A stretch of DNA of 18,585 nt from Chloroflexota bacterium (GCA_003353825.1 PIVW01000055.1:1-18585); one strand, 5' to 3'. Numbered from the stretch's first letter, positions 1-7,105 are shown. Translations and numbers: made by a program. Notes: generated by a model not told the origin, from the letters alone.

Positions 1-180
1 ATCCACCCCCCGTGACAGCCGCCACAGCCCTAACTTGCCGCGCCTACCACTGGGGGGACGGGCGTATTTCGCCTTTGCCGTCGCCAGACATGATTCGTTC
101 GGCATTACTGTCTGCCCAATAGGCAAACCCAGTACTCAACTCTAATCACAGATACACTCACTTTTCAGGAGAACAGTCGC

Positions 181-705
181 ATGAATATTGGAGAAACCGC
201 CGTTGCCTTCAGCCTGCGGGGCGTCAATGACCAGCAACACTCGCTAGCAGATTATGCGGATAAAGCGGCCGTTGCCGTTATTTTCAGTTGCAACCATTGC
301 CCTTACGTGCTGGCATGGGAAGATCGCATGGTACAGATTCAGGCCGATTACGCCGACCAGAATGTTCAAATCCTCGCTATTGGCGCCAATGATAGCATCA
401 AGTATCCCTCGGATAACTTTGGAAATATGAAATCTCATGCTGCGGAAAAGGGCTTCAATTTCCCTTACCTGCGCGATAAAAGCCAAGAGATTGCTACGGC
501 CTACGGTGCCACCCGAACACCCGAAGTCTTTCTATTCGATGGCGGTGGTGTACTGCGGTACCACGGCGCCATCGACGATAACTACGAAGAGCCTGCGGCG
601 GTGAGCAGCCACTACCTACGAGATGCGTTGGACGCGATGTTGGCCGGACAATCACCGGCGGTCGCTTCCACGCCACCGGTGGGTTGTACGATTAAGTGGA
701 AATAG
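181..705 (+). CDS. Thioredoxin family protein (peroxiredoxin/AhpC-TSA-like)
   Basis: A 174-residue cytosolic protein with a thioredoxin fold of the AhpC/TSA-like group, probably a thiol-disulfide oxidoreductase or peroxiredoxin-like protein. No signal peptide or membrane segment is visible. The redox pair C37-N-H-C40 follows a hydrophobic strand (VAVIFS). The cis-proline region is R-T-P-E-V-F-L-F near residue 175 of the coding frame's last third, as expected for the fold. The protein ends in VGCTIKWK, a C-terminal Cys-Ile-Lys-Trp pattern I associate with this family, so Cys168 may act as a third redox residue. The ATG has an AGGAGA site about 9 bases upstream. It is convergent with the oxidase cluster and shares a terminator hairpin with it. 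The substrate cannot be told from sequence. Confidence 0.88.
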   Translation: MNIGETAVAFSLRGVNDQQHSLADYADKAAVAVIFSCNHCPYVLAWEDRMVQIQADYADQNVQILAIGANDSIKYPSDNFGNMKSHAAEKGFNFPYLRDKSQEIATAYGATRTPEVFLFDGGGVLRYHGAIDDNYEEPAAVSSHYLRDALDAMLAGQSPAVASTPPVGCTIKWK

Positions 706-710
706 GAATA

Positions 711-744
711 CCCCGTAAGGCCACATAAATGCGTCCTTACGGGG
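711..744. terminator. Bidirectional terminator hairpin between convergent genes
   Basis: A perfect 10-bp inverted repeat, CCCCGTAAGG (711-720) and CCTTACGGGG (735-744), encloses a 14-base loop. It lies between the convergent stops at 705 (+) and 737 (-); the minus-strand stop is inside the right arm. On the plus strand a TTTTT run follows at 749-753. On the minus strand the tail is only weakly T-rich. Confidence 0.75.
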
Positions 745-1285
745 ATGGTTTTTCTTCTGTGTGTTGTTCTTTCCTGCCAGCATACAACATATAGATAACC
801 CATAGAACGGCGATTGCAACAACACCGATCACGCCAATTAGCAGCCAGTTGCTGGCCTGCTCCTGTACATCTAACGAGAATTCGGCGTCCCCCCCCCCTT
901 CTGTACCCTGTACGGTGACTTGTATCTGCCATAGACCCGCCCTAGGGAATGCAATATCCGCTTCGTAGAAGAAAGGTGTCAGCGCCCCTTCATGGCTGGC
1001 GAGTGCTGAGATCGCATCCCCATTAGCGTGTGTAGCAATGACCCTGATCTCAGGCTCGGTGAGAGCATCGCCCGTGGTTGCCAGGGCTAGCGCAAGAGTG
1101 GTGTGTAATTCGCCCATTTTTGGGGGATTGGGATTGGTCCAGACAGATAGCAGATATGGCCCTACCAGCTCATTAGTCAATTGGGGTTCGCCACCGCCAT
1201 GTGCCGAAACCGGCGGGTTGGGAATCGATAAAAGTCCGAGGATCAACGTAAGGCGGTAGAGCCAGGAGACTGAGTGTTTGGCCAT
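737..1285 (-). CDS. Secreted, C-terminally anchored FixH/CopC-like protein (possible copper delivery)
   Basis: A 182-residue protein not firmly recognised. It has a signal peptide (about residues 1-28, likely cleaved at VSA|H), an exported beta-rich domain (about 30-140), one membrane helix (about 147-168) and a short charged tail. Cleavage would leave His29 as the first residue, followed by Gly-Gly-Gly; an N-terminal His is a copper ligand in CopC/YcnI-type proteins. The stretch PRAGLWQIQVTV (114-125) resembles the FixH/YtkA-like beta-sandwich pattern. It starts 5 bases after the ctaG stop, so it is almost certainly cotranscribed with ctaG. A role in copper supply to CuA or CuB is an inference. 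A ten-G run (889-898 on the plus strand, read as C) encodes Gly130-132 just before the anchor. Confidence 0.75.
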   Translation of the reverse strand: MAKHSVSWLYRLTLILGLLSIPNPPVSAHGGGEPQLTNELVGPYLLSVWTNPNPPKMGELHTTLALALATTGDALTEPEIRVIATHANGDAISALASHEGALTPFFYEADIAFPRAGLWQIQVTVQGTEGGGDAEFSLDVQEQASNWLLIGVIGVVAIAVLWVIYMLYAGRKEQHTEEKPSP

Positions 1286-1290
1286 GATGA

Positions 1291-2280
1291 TTAACCGGTC
1301 CGGTTTGTCCCTGAGGATTTATTGTTTTCTATGCCGGGAACAGGCACTGCTTCGTCAGTAGCCCAATGCGCGTGCGGTAAAGGTGCTTTTTTCTCTTCCA
1401 CTCGTAGATGTTGCGCCCCCAGTACCAGTGCAGCGATTAGATACATCATCGTTCCCGGTACCCACATGATCACCCCCCCTATCATCTGATCCTCCATCAC
1501 CGAAATTCCGAAGATGCGGGGCACGGTCGTATAGTATTCGTAGAGCGGAACGGCGGCGAAGGCGATAGCCGCTCCCAAAGCCATATTGGGCGGCATGGCA
1601 GCGATCACATAGCCTGTGCGTTTGAGATGGCTCAAGGGGCGGTGGATAAAGGGACTTGCACCTACAGCATGCCACCAGAACAGCATGCCGGCGACAAAAA
1701 AAGTGAGGTGTTCGAGATCATGTATGAGCGAGTTACGCAAAGTGGCATCATACATTTTACTATCATGCCAGACCCATGTGACGGCGATTAATACGATCCA
1801 GGCGATAAAGGGTGTGGTGATGGTTTTCAACCCTCGACGAAACCCCGAAGGCCGGGCTAGTAACCTGCTTGTCTTCAATCTCAAAAAACGTGGTAATCCC
1901 CACATCACAAAAGGATAGGGGTTGCCCAGCCACAGCAAAGGTGCCACAATCATGATGATGAGCAAATGCTGGACCATGTGCACCGAAAACAACATCGAAG
2001 CATAGGCATCCAAGCCGGAAAGTAGCGCGGTGATTAACAGAGCTAATCCGGCAAGATAACTGACGAGTCGCCAGGGTTCTACCAGTTCTTTTTGGTCAGG
2101 TTGTAGCACGCGGCTATCTGGCCCTTGCCGCGTCGATATACGTGTTCTATGGTGACTAGAAGTAATGCTGTTGAGCTTCACCCAGCCGCGCACATACAGG
2201 ATTCCGAATACAAGTGGGACTATCAAGACTTCAGGGCGAAATTCCCAGGTCGATAAAATCGCTGTCAATAACTCTGGCAT
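1291..2280 (-). CDS. ctaG: CtaG, caa3-type cytochrome c oxidase assembly factor
   Basis: A 329-residue polytopic membrane protein of the caa3_CtaG family (Bacillus CtaG type, not the mitochondrial Cox11 type). In Bacillus it is needed to make active caa3 oxidase and is thought to help CuB insertion. About seven hydrophobic helices are visible. Membrane-embedded histidines typical of the family are present: H101 and H105 (HMVQH), H172 (TWVWHD), H187 and H191 (HDLEH), then a FWWH motif at 201-204. Residues 40-68 form a polar loop. The ATG at 2280 has no good Shine-Dalgarno site. A terminator-like hairpin separates the gene from ctaE, so its expression may be lower than, or separate from, the structural genes. 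The next gene follows after 5 bases. Confidence 0.92.
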   Translation of the reverse strand: MPELLTAILSTWEFRPEVLIVPLVFGILYVRGWVKLNSITSSHHRTRISTRQGPDSRVLQPDQKELVEPWRLVSYLAGLALLITALLSGLDAYASMLFSVHMVQHLLIIMIVAPLLWLGNPYPFVMWGLPRFLRLKTSRLLARPSGFRRGLKTITTPFIAWIVLIAVTWVWHDSKMYDATLRNSLIHDLEHLTFFVAGMLFWWHAVGASPFIHRPLSHLKRTGYVIAAMPPNMALGAAIAFAAVPLYEYYTTVPRIFGISVMEDQMIGGVIMWVPGTMMYLIAALVLGAQHLRVEEKKAPLPHAHWATDEAVPVPGIENNKSSGTNRTG

Positions 2281-2358
2281 TGGAACTGGGATGCTGTGAG
2301 ATCAGTAGAGGTTACGTGTGATGTGCCACGTAAGCGCTCAGTATATAGCAAATAAAAT

Positions 2359-2384
2359 GGGATGGCTCATTTTAGAACCATCCC
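2359..2384 (-). terminator. Terminator-like hairpin between ctaE and ctaG
   Basis: GGGATGG (2359-2365) and CCATCCC (2378-2384) form a perfect 7-bp stem with a 12-base loop. Read on the minus strand, ATTTTATTTG follows directly, as in an intrinsic terminator with an imperfect U tract. It lies 33-58 bases after the ctaE stop and could give partial termination before ctaG. Confidence 0.55.
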
Positions 2385-2416
2385 GTTCAAAGCACGAATG
2401 CCTACTGATCGCTGTA

Positions 2417-3031
2417 TTAATGCCCGGGACCAACAGTCGTACCCATCAAGTAGAGCGCGGGGAAGAAGAACACCCAGACCACATCGATAAAGTGCCAATA
2501 GATGGCGGCTGCTTCAATACCCCAGAAATTTTTGGAGTTGTACATTCCCTTATAGCCTTTGTAGGCCATGATAAGCAATAGCAGAATGCCCGTTATCACG
2601 TGAAAGGCATGCATCCCGGTCATGAAGAACAAGACGTCGCCATAGATTGCAAAGGGACCTTCGGTGGAAAGATTGACAGGAGCGGATTGCCACTCGAGCC
2701 CCACCACACCGACGATGAACAGCATGCCTAGTACAATTGTAATGATGATACTCCGCAGGAATTCGCTGCGATCATCATGCTTGATAGCGACTTCAGCGCG
2801 ATTGATGAAGAAACTGCTGATCAGCAGTATGGCTGTGACCGCTATGCCGAGGAATTGGTCAAGATGGGGGCGCGTGTTGCCCCACAAGACAAAGCGTGAG
2901 ATAAGAATGCCACCAAACAGGAATGTTTCGGAGATCAGGAAGAGCCACAGGCCGATGCGATTCATGTTGAGGCGCGCGGCCGCAGAGATGGTTTCCGCAG
3001 GGTGGTCGTGAGCGTGGACTTCAGTAGCCAT
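2417..3031 (-). CDS. ctaE: Cytochrome c oxidase subunit III (CtaE)
   Basis: A 204-residue, five-helix subunit III of the short bacterial type, which lacks the first two helices of the mitochondrial protein. The family signature is clear: SETFLFGG with Glu35 in the first helix, HAFH at 141-144, and the last-helix motif YWHFIDVVWVFFFP. It packs against subunit I and supports proton uptake and enzyme stability. I place the start at the ATG ending at 3031 rather than the TTG one codon upstream. This ATG overlaps the ctaF stop as TGATG, and a GGAGG site lies about 6 bases upstream, so the two genes are translationally coupled. Confidence 0.95.
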   Translation of the reverse strand: MATEVHAHDHPAETISAAARLNMNRIGLWLFLISETFLFGGILISRFVLWGNTRPHLDQFLGIAVTAILLISSFFINRAEVAIKHDDRSEFLRSIIITIVLGMLFIVGVVGLEWQSAPVNLSTEGPFAIYGDVLFFMTGMHAFHVITGILLLLIMAYKGYKGMYNSKNFWGIEAAAIYWHFIDVVWVFFFPALYLMGTTVGPGH

Positions 3032-3255
3032 CAATGACCTCCCTCTTCAGAGAATACGTCAGAAATGTGCATGTAATACTGCACGATCAAGGCGGCGTTA
3101 ATCAGGGCGAGGACAAACAAGATAGGAATGGAACCATTGGCCCATATAGCGACTAAGTAATCGAACACTTCCAATACCAACAGGGCAATGAGCACATAAA
3201 AGCCTCTGTGGAAGTATTTCTTCTTGTCGGCCTGCATGTCTTTGGTTTCGTTCAT
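3031..3255 (-). CDS. ctaF: Cytochrome c oxidase subunit IV (CtaF type)
   Basis: A 74-residue small membrane protein matching prokaryotic cytochrome c oxidase subunit IV in size, topology and position. It has a charged N-terminus (residues 1-17) and two hydrophobic helices (about 18-38 and 42-64). The second helix ends in QYYMHISD, a pattern seen in this subunit family. An AGGAG site lies 9 bases before the ATG. It sits 22 bases after ctaD and overlaps ctaE by one base, inside the oxidase operon. In other bacteria this subunit is an accessory one that stabilises the complex. Confidence 0.88.
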   Translation of the reverse strand: MNETKDMQADKKKYFHRGFYVLIALLVLEVFDYLVAIWANGSIPILFVLALINAALIVQYYMHISDVFSEEGGH

Positions 3256-3277
3256 GACTGCGTACTCCTACAAAAGA

Positions 3278-5317
3278 CTAACGGGCGGGTGAAGTAGTCG
3301 AGGCGGAACTCTGACTACTGGGGGACATGTTGACGTAAGAGGAACCGGGCAAGCCGTAATCGTAAGGATCGCCGACGACCTCAAACTGCTCGGCATAGTT
3401 ATGCTCTGGCACGGGTGATGGGATCAACCACTCAGGCGAGCGCGAGCCCCAAGGGTTGGAAACGGCGATCTCGCCTTTCTTTGCGCTAACAAACAGATTG
3501 TAGACGCCGATGAGCACGCCGATGAAGATTACGAACCCTGAGATGGTAACGATCAGTTGCATGTTCTCTAGACCGAGATCGGGATCATAATCGGCGATGC
3601 GGCGGCGCATGCCCAATAGACCTGCCCGAGCCATCGTCAAGGACATGACATAGAAACCGACCGTCTGTAAAGCGAAATGAACCTGGCCCAGGCGCTCGTT
3701 GTACATGCGCCCGGTCACCTTCGGGAACCAGAAGTACAAGGCCGCAAAGAAGGGAAACACGAACCCCCCGAACATGGTGGCATGGAAGTGGCCGACAATG
3801 AAGTAGGAATCGTGCAGATGCAGGTCTGTGGGCACCGTGGCCAGCGGCGGGCCGGTAAGACCACCAATGAGGAACACCGCAATGGAAGCCAGTACAAAGA
3901 GCATGGGAGTAGGGAAGAATAACTTGCCTCGCCAGACCGTGCCCAGCCAGCTAAAGAATTTCACACCGGTGGGGATGGCAACCAGCATGGTGCTGTACAT
4001 GAAGGGGATGCGCAGGGAATCGGCCATGCCCGAGGTGAACATATGATGTGCCCACACCAGAAAACCCATGAGCGCGATCGCCATGCTGGAAAGGGCGATC
4101 CATTTGTAGCCAAAGAGTGGCTTTCGGGAGAAAACGGGCAGCAGTTCGCTGATGATACCCAGACCGGGCAGGATGAAGATGTAGACGGCCGGATGGGAAT
4201 AGAACCAGAAGAGGTGTTGGTAGAGTATGGGGTTTCCACCTTGAGCAACGTCGAAGAAGCCCATGTTGAAAACACGTTGCAGCACCACCATCATGAAGGA
4301 GAGTCCGATGAATTGGGTAGCCGTGAGTTGGATCATGGATGTGGCTAAGACGGCCCATACAAAAATAGGCATGCGGAACAGGGTCATACCGGGCGCCCGC
4401 ATCTTCAGCGTGGTCACAATAAGATTGAGTGAGCCCAAGATCGAAGAGAAGCCCAGCACGAATACGCCGATCATGAAGAAATCGACGCCGATAGCGGAGT
4501 ACACGCTCAAGGGCGCGTAGCCCGTCCAACCGGTATCCCAGCCGCCGAAGAACATGGCCATAATGACGAGGATCGCAGCAGGTGGCGTGACCCAAAAGGC
4601 GAATCCGTTCAGGCGAGGGAAGGCCATGTCACTGGCGCCGATCATGAGTGGCGCCAGGTAATTGGCCAAACCACCGATACCCAGCAAGATGGCGGCGATC
4701 ATGACAATACCGTGCATGCTGATCATGGTATTGAATGTGTCCAGGGTAAGGTACTGCATACTGGTAGCCAGCAATTCGGTACGGAAAATCATGGCCAGGG
4801 TACCGGCAACACCCAGCAGGATGATGCCGGTGACAGTGTACTGCACGCCTATCACCTTGTGGTTCTGGTCGAAGCCAAAGTAGCGCACCCAACCCGGTTT
4901 GCCTTCAGGCGGCCCATGTTGTTCAGGGGTCTCCTTCCCTACGATCCACTTAAACCAATCGGTTACTGCACCTACGCCGATTACAAAACCGATGGGGGCG
5001 AGCAGTGCACCAACCACCCAGGCGGATTCAGGATCATAAGCAGGGAAACTGCCCGTTGCCAGTCGAGCGATATAGACAAGCAGAATACCGATGACAAAAC
5101 CCAGAGCCATGCCGATAATGCCTCTCGGTAAGCCCAAAGAGGGTTCGATGGCTAACATCAAGCCGACAAGACCAAAAGCCAGTCCTGCGATCCCCAACGT
5201 AATTGGGGTTTCGGCAAACGCTGGTAGACCCAGGATGGCCCGCATGATCGTATAGATGATGGCGCCAGCCAGGAAACCCAAGATAAAGCCGATGATTATA
5301 CGAGCAGTTCGTGACAT
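3278..5317 (-). CDS. ctaD: Cytochrome c oxidase subunit I (CtaD), A2 type, with N-terminal extension
   Basis: The 679-residue catalytic subunit that reduces O2 and pumps protons. The heme-copper core begins near residue 145 (VRYFGFDQNHK). Visible ligands: H202 and H512 for low-spin heme, H510 for heme a3, and H375, H424 and H425 for CuB, with Tyr379 placed for the His-Tyr crosslink. D230 (ASDMAFPRLN) marks the D-channel entrance and K453 (TGVKFFSW) the K-channel. The usual HPEVY glutamate is replaced by Ala377 (YSHPAVY) with Tyr373-Ser374 before it, which is the A2-type signature seen in Thermus caa3. Residues 1-144 are an added region with about four hydrophobic helices (near 5-27, 38-57, 62-86, 98-120) that the core family does not need. 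An AGGAG site lies 9 bases before the ATG. Confidence 0.96.
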   Translation of the reverse strand: MSRTARIIIGFILGFLAGAIIYTIMRAILGLPAFAETPITLGIAGLAFGLVGLMLAIEPSLGLPRGIIGMALGFVIGILLVYIARLATGSFPAYDPESAWVVGALLAPIGFVIGVGAVTDWFKWIVGKETPEQHGPPEGKPGWVRYFGFDQNHKVIGVQYTVTGIILLGVAGTLAMIFRTELLATSMQYLTLDTFNTMISMHGIVMIAAILLGIGGLANYLAPLMIGASDMAFPRLNGFAFWVTPPAAILVIMAMFFGGWDTGWTGYAPLSVYSAIGVDFFMIGVFVLGFSSILGSLNLIVTTLKMRAPGMTLFRMPIFVWAVLATSMIQLTATQFIGLSFMMVVLQRVFNMGFFDVAQGGNPILYQHLFWFYSHPAVYIFILPGLGIISELLPVFSRKPLFGYKWIALSSMAIALMGFLVWAHHMFTSGMADSLRIPFMYSTMLVAIPTGVKFFSWLGTVWRGKLFFPTPMLFVLASIAVFLIGGLTGPPLATVPTDLHLHDSYFIVGHFHATMFGGFVFPFFAALYFWFPKVTGRMYNERLGQVHFALQTVGFYVMSLTMARAGLLGMRRRIADYDPDLGLENMQLIVTISGFVIFIGVLIGVYNLFVSAKKGEIAVSNPWGSRSPEWLIPSPVPEHNYAEQFEVVGDPYDYGLPGSSYVNMSPSSQSSASTTSPAR

Positions 5318-5360
5318 AGACTGCTTCTCCTAATAATGGATGGAGAGGAAATAAGAACGG

Positions 5361-5384
5361 CGCACATCCAAGGGGCAATGTGCG
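5361..5384 (-). promoter_or_regulatory. Intercistronic hairpin between ctaC and ctaD
   Basis: CGCACAT (5361-5367) and ATGTGCG (5378-5384) form a perfect 7-bp stem with a 10-base loop in the 82-base gap between ctaC and ctaD. On the minus strand only a weak T-rich stretch follows (TTCTTATTT). It may be a leaky terminator or a 3'-end stabiliser for ctaC mRNA; neither role is proven. Confidence 0.45.
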
Positions 5385-5399
5385 TCGATTAAAACTCAG

Positions 5400-6470
5400 T
5401 TATTGTAGCGATTTGATATAAGCGATGAGAAGATCGATCTTCTCATCGCTCAGTTGATCGCCGTATTGGTCGGGCATGACATCATTGAATCCGGCGACGA
5501 TCTTGGCGTGGGGATCAATGATGGACTCTCTAAGATAATCCTCATCTACCACCACCGAACTGCCATCTTCAAGGTCTTCGGTTTTAGCAAAGACGCCCTG
5601 CCAGGTGGGACCGGCCATGTCACTGCCGTCAGCCGAATGGCAGCCAATGCAACCTGAAGTGCTGGCGATATCGGCGCCGATTTGTTCGGGGGTGAACTCA
5701 CTCTGAGGATCATCGAATTCCTCAGATGATGGTTCGACAGCAATACCAAGTTTACGTTTTACCCAGCGATCGAAGTCCTCTTCTGTCATCACATTGACAT
5801 TGGCCATCATATAAGCGTGAGATTTGCCGCATAGCTCCGCGCACCTGACCTTGTACTGGCCCACCACGGTAGGGGTGATAAGCAGGGTCGTGATCTTCCC
5901 GGGTACGGTATCCTGCTTGACGCGGAATTCAGGCACCCAGAAGGAATGGGTAACATCTGTAGAGGTCATAAGTAGTTTGGCTTGGCGGCCGACGGGAAGA
6001 TTGAGTTCGACAGAGCCGGCGCGCTCTCCGCTATATTCAGCATTCCAGTCACCCAAATCAGGATACTCGAAGCCCCATGACCATTGCTGCGTCGTTACCT
6101 GTACTTCAATTTGCTCTGGCGCTGCTTCAGTGACTGTATTTAAAACCACCGCTCCGATGAAAGCAAAGACCATGACGATGATCAAGGGAATGATCGTCCA
6201 GGCGATTTCGAGACCGGTGTTGCTATGGAAATAAGCGCCCTCACTCTCATCCCCTTTCTTGCGCCGAAAAGCAAAAACACTGTACAGCAAAATGCCATTG
6301 ACCAGGACATACAGGAAGCCGATAACGTTCATATGGAGGCCGAACAGCCAGTCGATGGGCCCGGCTTCGGCGCTGGCGGCGATGGGCATAAAATCAAAAC
6401 TGTTCACCACGATGAGCGCGACCACACTGGCGACAATGATCAAGATCGTGACGTTGATAATATGTCTCAT
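5400..6470 (-). CDS. ctaC: Cytochrome c oxidase subunit II (CtaC) fused to cytochrome c (caa3 type)
   Basis: A 356-residue membrane-anchored electron-entry subunit. Three N-terminal hydrophobic segments are visible (about 5-25, 45-68, 88-112); the first is probably a signal sequence. The exported cupredoxin domain (about 119-240) carries the CuA site: H175 (THSFW), C210, E212, C214, H218 and M221 in the pattern C-x-E-x-C-x3-H-x2-M. A class I cytochrome c domain follows (about 262-356), with heme-binding C274-I-G-C277-H278 and a likely axial Met332 (VMPDQYGDQ). This fusion defines caa3 oxidases, in which the tethered cytochrome passes electrons to CuA. It is the first gene of the operon. An AAGGAG site lies 10 bases before the ATG. 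Confidence 0.96.
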   Translation of the reverse strand: MRHIINVTILIIVASVVALIVVNSFDFMPIAASAEAGPIDWLFGLHMNVIGFLYVLVNGILLYSVFAFRRKKGDESEGAYFHSNTGLEIAWTIIPLIIVMVFAFIGAVVLNTVTEAAPEQIEVQVTTQQWSWGFEYPDLGDWNAEYSGERAGSVELNLPVGRQAKLLMTSTDVTHSFWVPEFRVKQDTVPGKITTLLITPTVVGQYKVRCAELCGKSHAYMMANVNVMTEEDFDRWVKRKLGIAVEPSSEEFDDPQSEFTPEQIGADIASTSGCIGCHSADGSDMAGPTWQGVFAKTEDLEDGSSVVVDEDYLRESIIDPHAKIVAGFNDVMPDQYGDQLSDEKIDLLIAYIKSLQ

Positions 6471-6526
6471 AGAAAAGAGACTCCTTCAATAAAGGGGCAA
6501 GTACAGACCTGTAGAAAATACTCAGA

Positions 6527-6540
6527 TTGACAATTGTAAA
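6527..6540. promoter_or_regulatory. Near-palindrome upstream of ctaC (possible operator)
   Basis: TTGACAATTGTAAA is a 14-base dyad centred on the perfect palindrome ACAATTGT (6530-6537), with one mismatched symmetric pair (G6529/A6538). It lies 57-70 bases upstream of the ctaC start, where a regulator of the oxidase operon could bind. No regulator is identified, and a dyad this short can occur by chance. Confidence 0.3.
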
Positions 6541-6673
6541 TGTGTCTGGCAGTGAAAAGTGCATTAACTTACAAAAAACTGTTAGAATGTGTTGAATCCA
6601 ATCATTAGGTTGCTGTTTTATGTAATAATCTCTACACTTCTACAAACAGTTCCTTGTACCTATCCTTGATGCT

Positions 6674-6705
6674 ACAGTCATGATAGCTTTCGTCTATCTG
6701 ACTGT
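6674..6705. ncRNA. Strong bulged hairpin, unassigned
   Basis: ACAGTCA (6674-6680), a single bulged T, then GATAG (6682-6686) pair perfectly with CTATC (6694-6698) and TGACTGT (6699-6705) around a 7-base loop. This gives 12 base pairs in 32 bases, well above what nearby sequence shows. No T run follows on the plus strand, so it is not a standard terminator. It may be part of a small RNA, an mRNA leader or a protein-binding dyad. The type given here is provisional. Confidence 0.4.
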
Positions 6706-6774
6706 CAAACTAAATTAACGTGAGATAGCACTCCAAATATGGCAGAGATGTTGTAATTATCAAGCCAGTCCTCA

Positions 6775-6810
6775 TTTAATCACAGATTTCACAGATTCAT
6801 GCAGATTAAA
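6775..6810. repeat. CAGATT-unit repeat bounded by inverted TTTAATC
   Basis: CAGATT occurs three times at 6783-6788, 6792-6797 and 6802-6807, spaced 9 and 10 bases apart. The block is flanked by the perfect inverted pair TTTAATC (6775-6781) and GATTAAA (6804-6810). I have seen similar short CACAGATT-type intergenic repeats dispersed in environmental bacterial genomes. Only one copy is in this window. Confidence 0.45.
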
Positions 6811-6863
6811 GCCTAAAAATATGCACAATCTTTGATAGATTTGAGCGTTGATAAGTCACTTTC

Positions 6864-7043
6864 CTACAGCGAATTGGTAGTTACGAGGTGTTGAGTATGT
6901 TTAGGGCAACCTTGGCGGGGTCGGTCATTGTACTCGGTCAGGAATTGATCGAGCAGAGCGGCGGACTCTTCGTCATCTCGCCAGGACTTCTCTCAATGCC
7001 ACTCTTTGAGAGAACGAGCAAAGGGGTCTAACTCTCTCAGCAT
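6864..7043 (-). pseudogene. Decayed tail of a transposase/integrase-like gene
   Basis: A 60-codon minus-strand frame from the ATG at 7043 to the TAG at 6864 is broken by a TGA at codon 17 (6993-6995). The part after the stop reads LLDQFLTEYNDRPRQG, which resembles the end of integrase-core transposases (the F-L-x-x-Y-N-x-x-R-P-x-Q-G pattern). The DDE catalytic residues would lie upstream of this segment and are absent. No terminal inverted repeats or target duplications are evident. The match rests on one short motif, so a chance open stretch is possible. Confidence 0.35.
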
Positions 7044-7105
7044 GGCAAAATCACAGCAGATGCCCTAAAATGCAGCATGTTATGAAAGGACATCCGTCGT
7101 AGATT

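Larger units (their letters stand above)
6471..7105. other. 635-base intergenic region between divergent ctaC and lipoprotein gene
   Basis: No intact gene is visible here. From left to right it holds the ctaC ribosome site, a near-palindrome around ACAATTGT (6527-6540), a strong bulged hairpin (6674-6705), a CAGATT triple repeat bounded by an inverted repeat (6775-6810) and a decayed transposase-like frame on the minus strand (7043-6864). A weak promoter candidate for the rightward gene is TGGCAA (7043-7048), 17 bases, TAAAAT (7066-7071). I found no convincing promoter for ctaC. Confidence 0.6.

Noticed and set aside
2..145. A 47-codon plus-strand open frame running in from the left edge and ending at TAA 143-145
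   Set aside because: It could be the end of a gene, but the translation shows no family pattern and short open frames are common in GC-rich sequence. The window edge prevents a decision.
3951..4595. A 214-codon minus-strand frame inside ctaD
   Set aside because: It is in another frame of a well-supported oxidase gene, and its His-, Arg- and Pro-rich translation is typical of an antisense or shifted shadow.
3677..5131. Several plus-strand open frames opposite ctaD
   Set aside because: They have no ribosome sites or family patterns and lie fully opposite a conserved gene.
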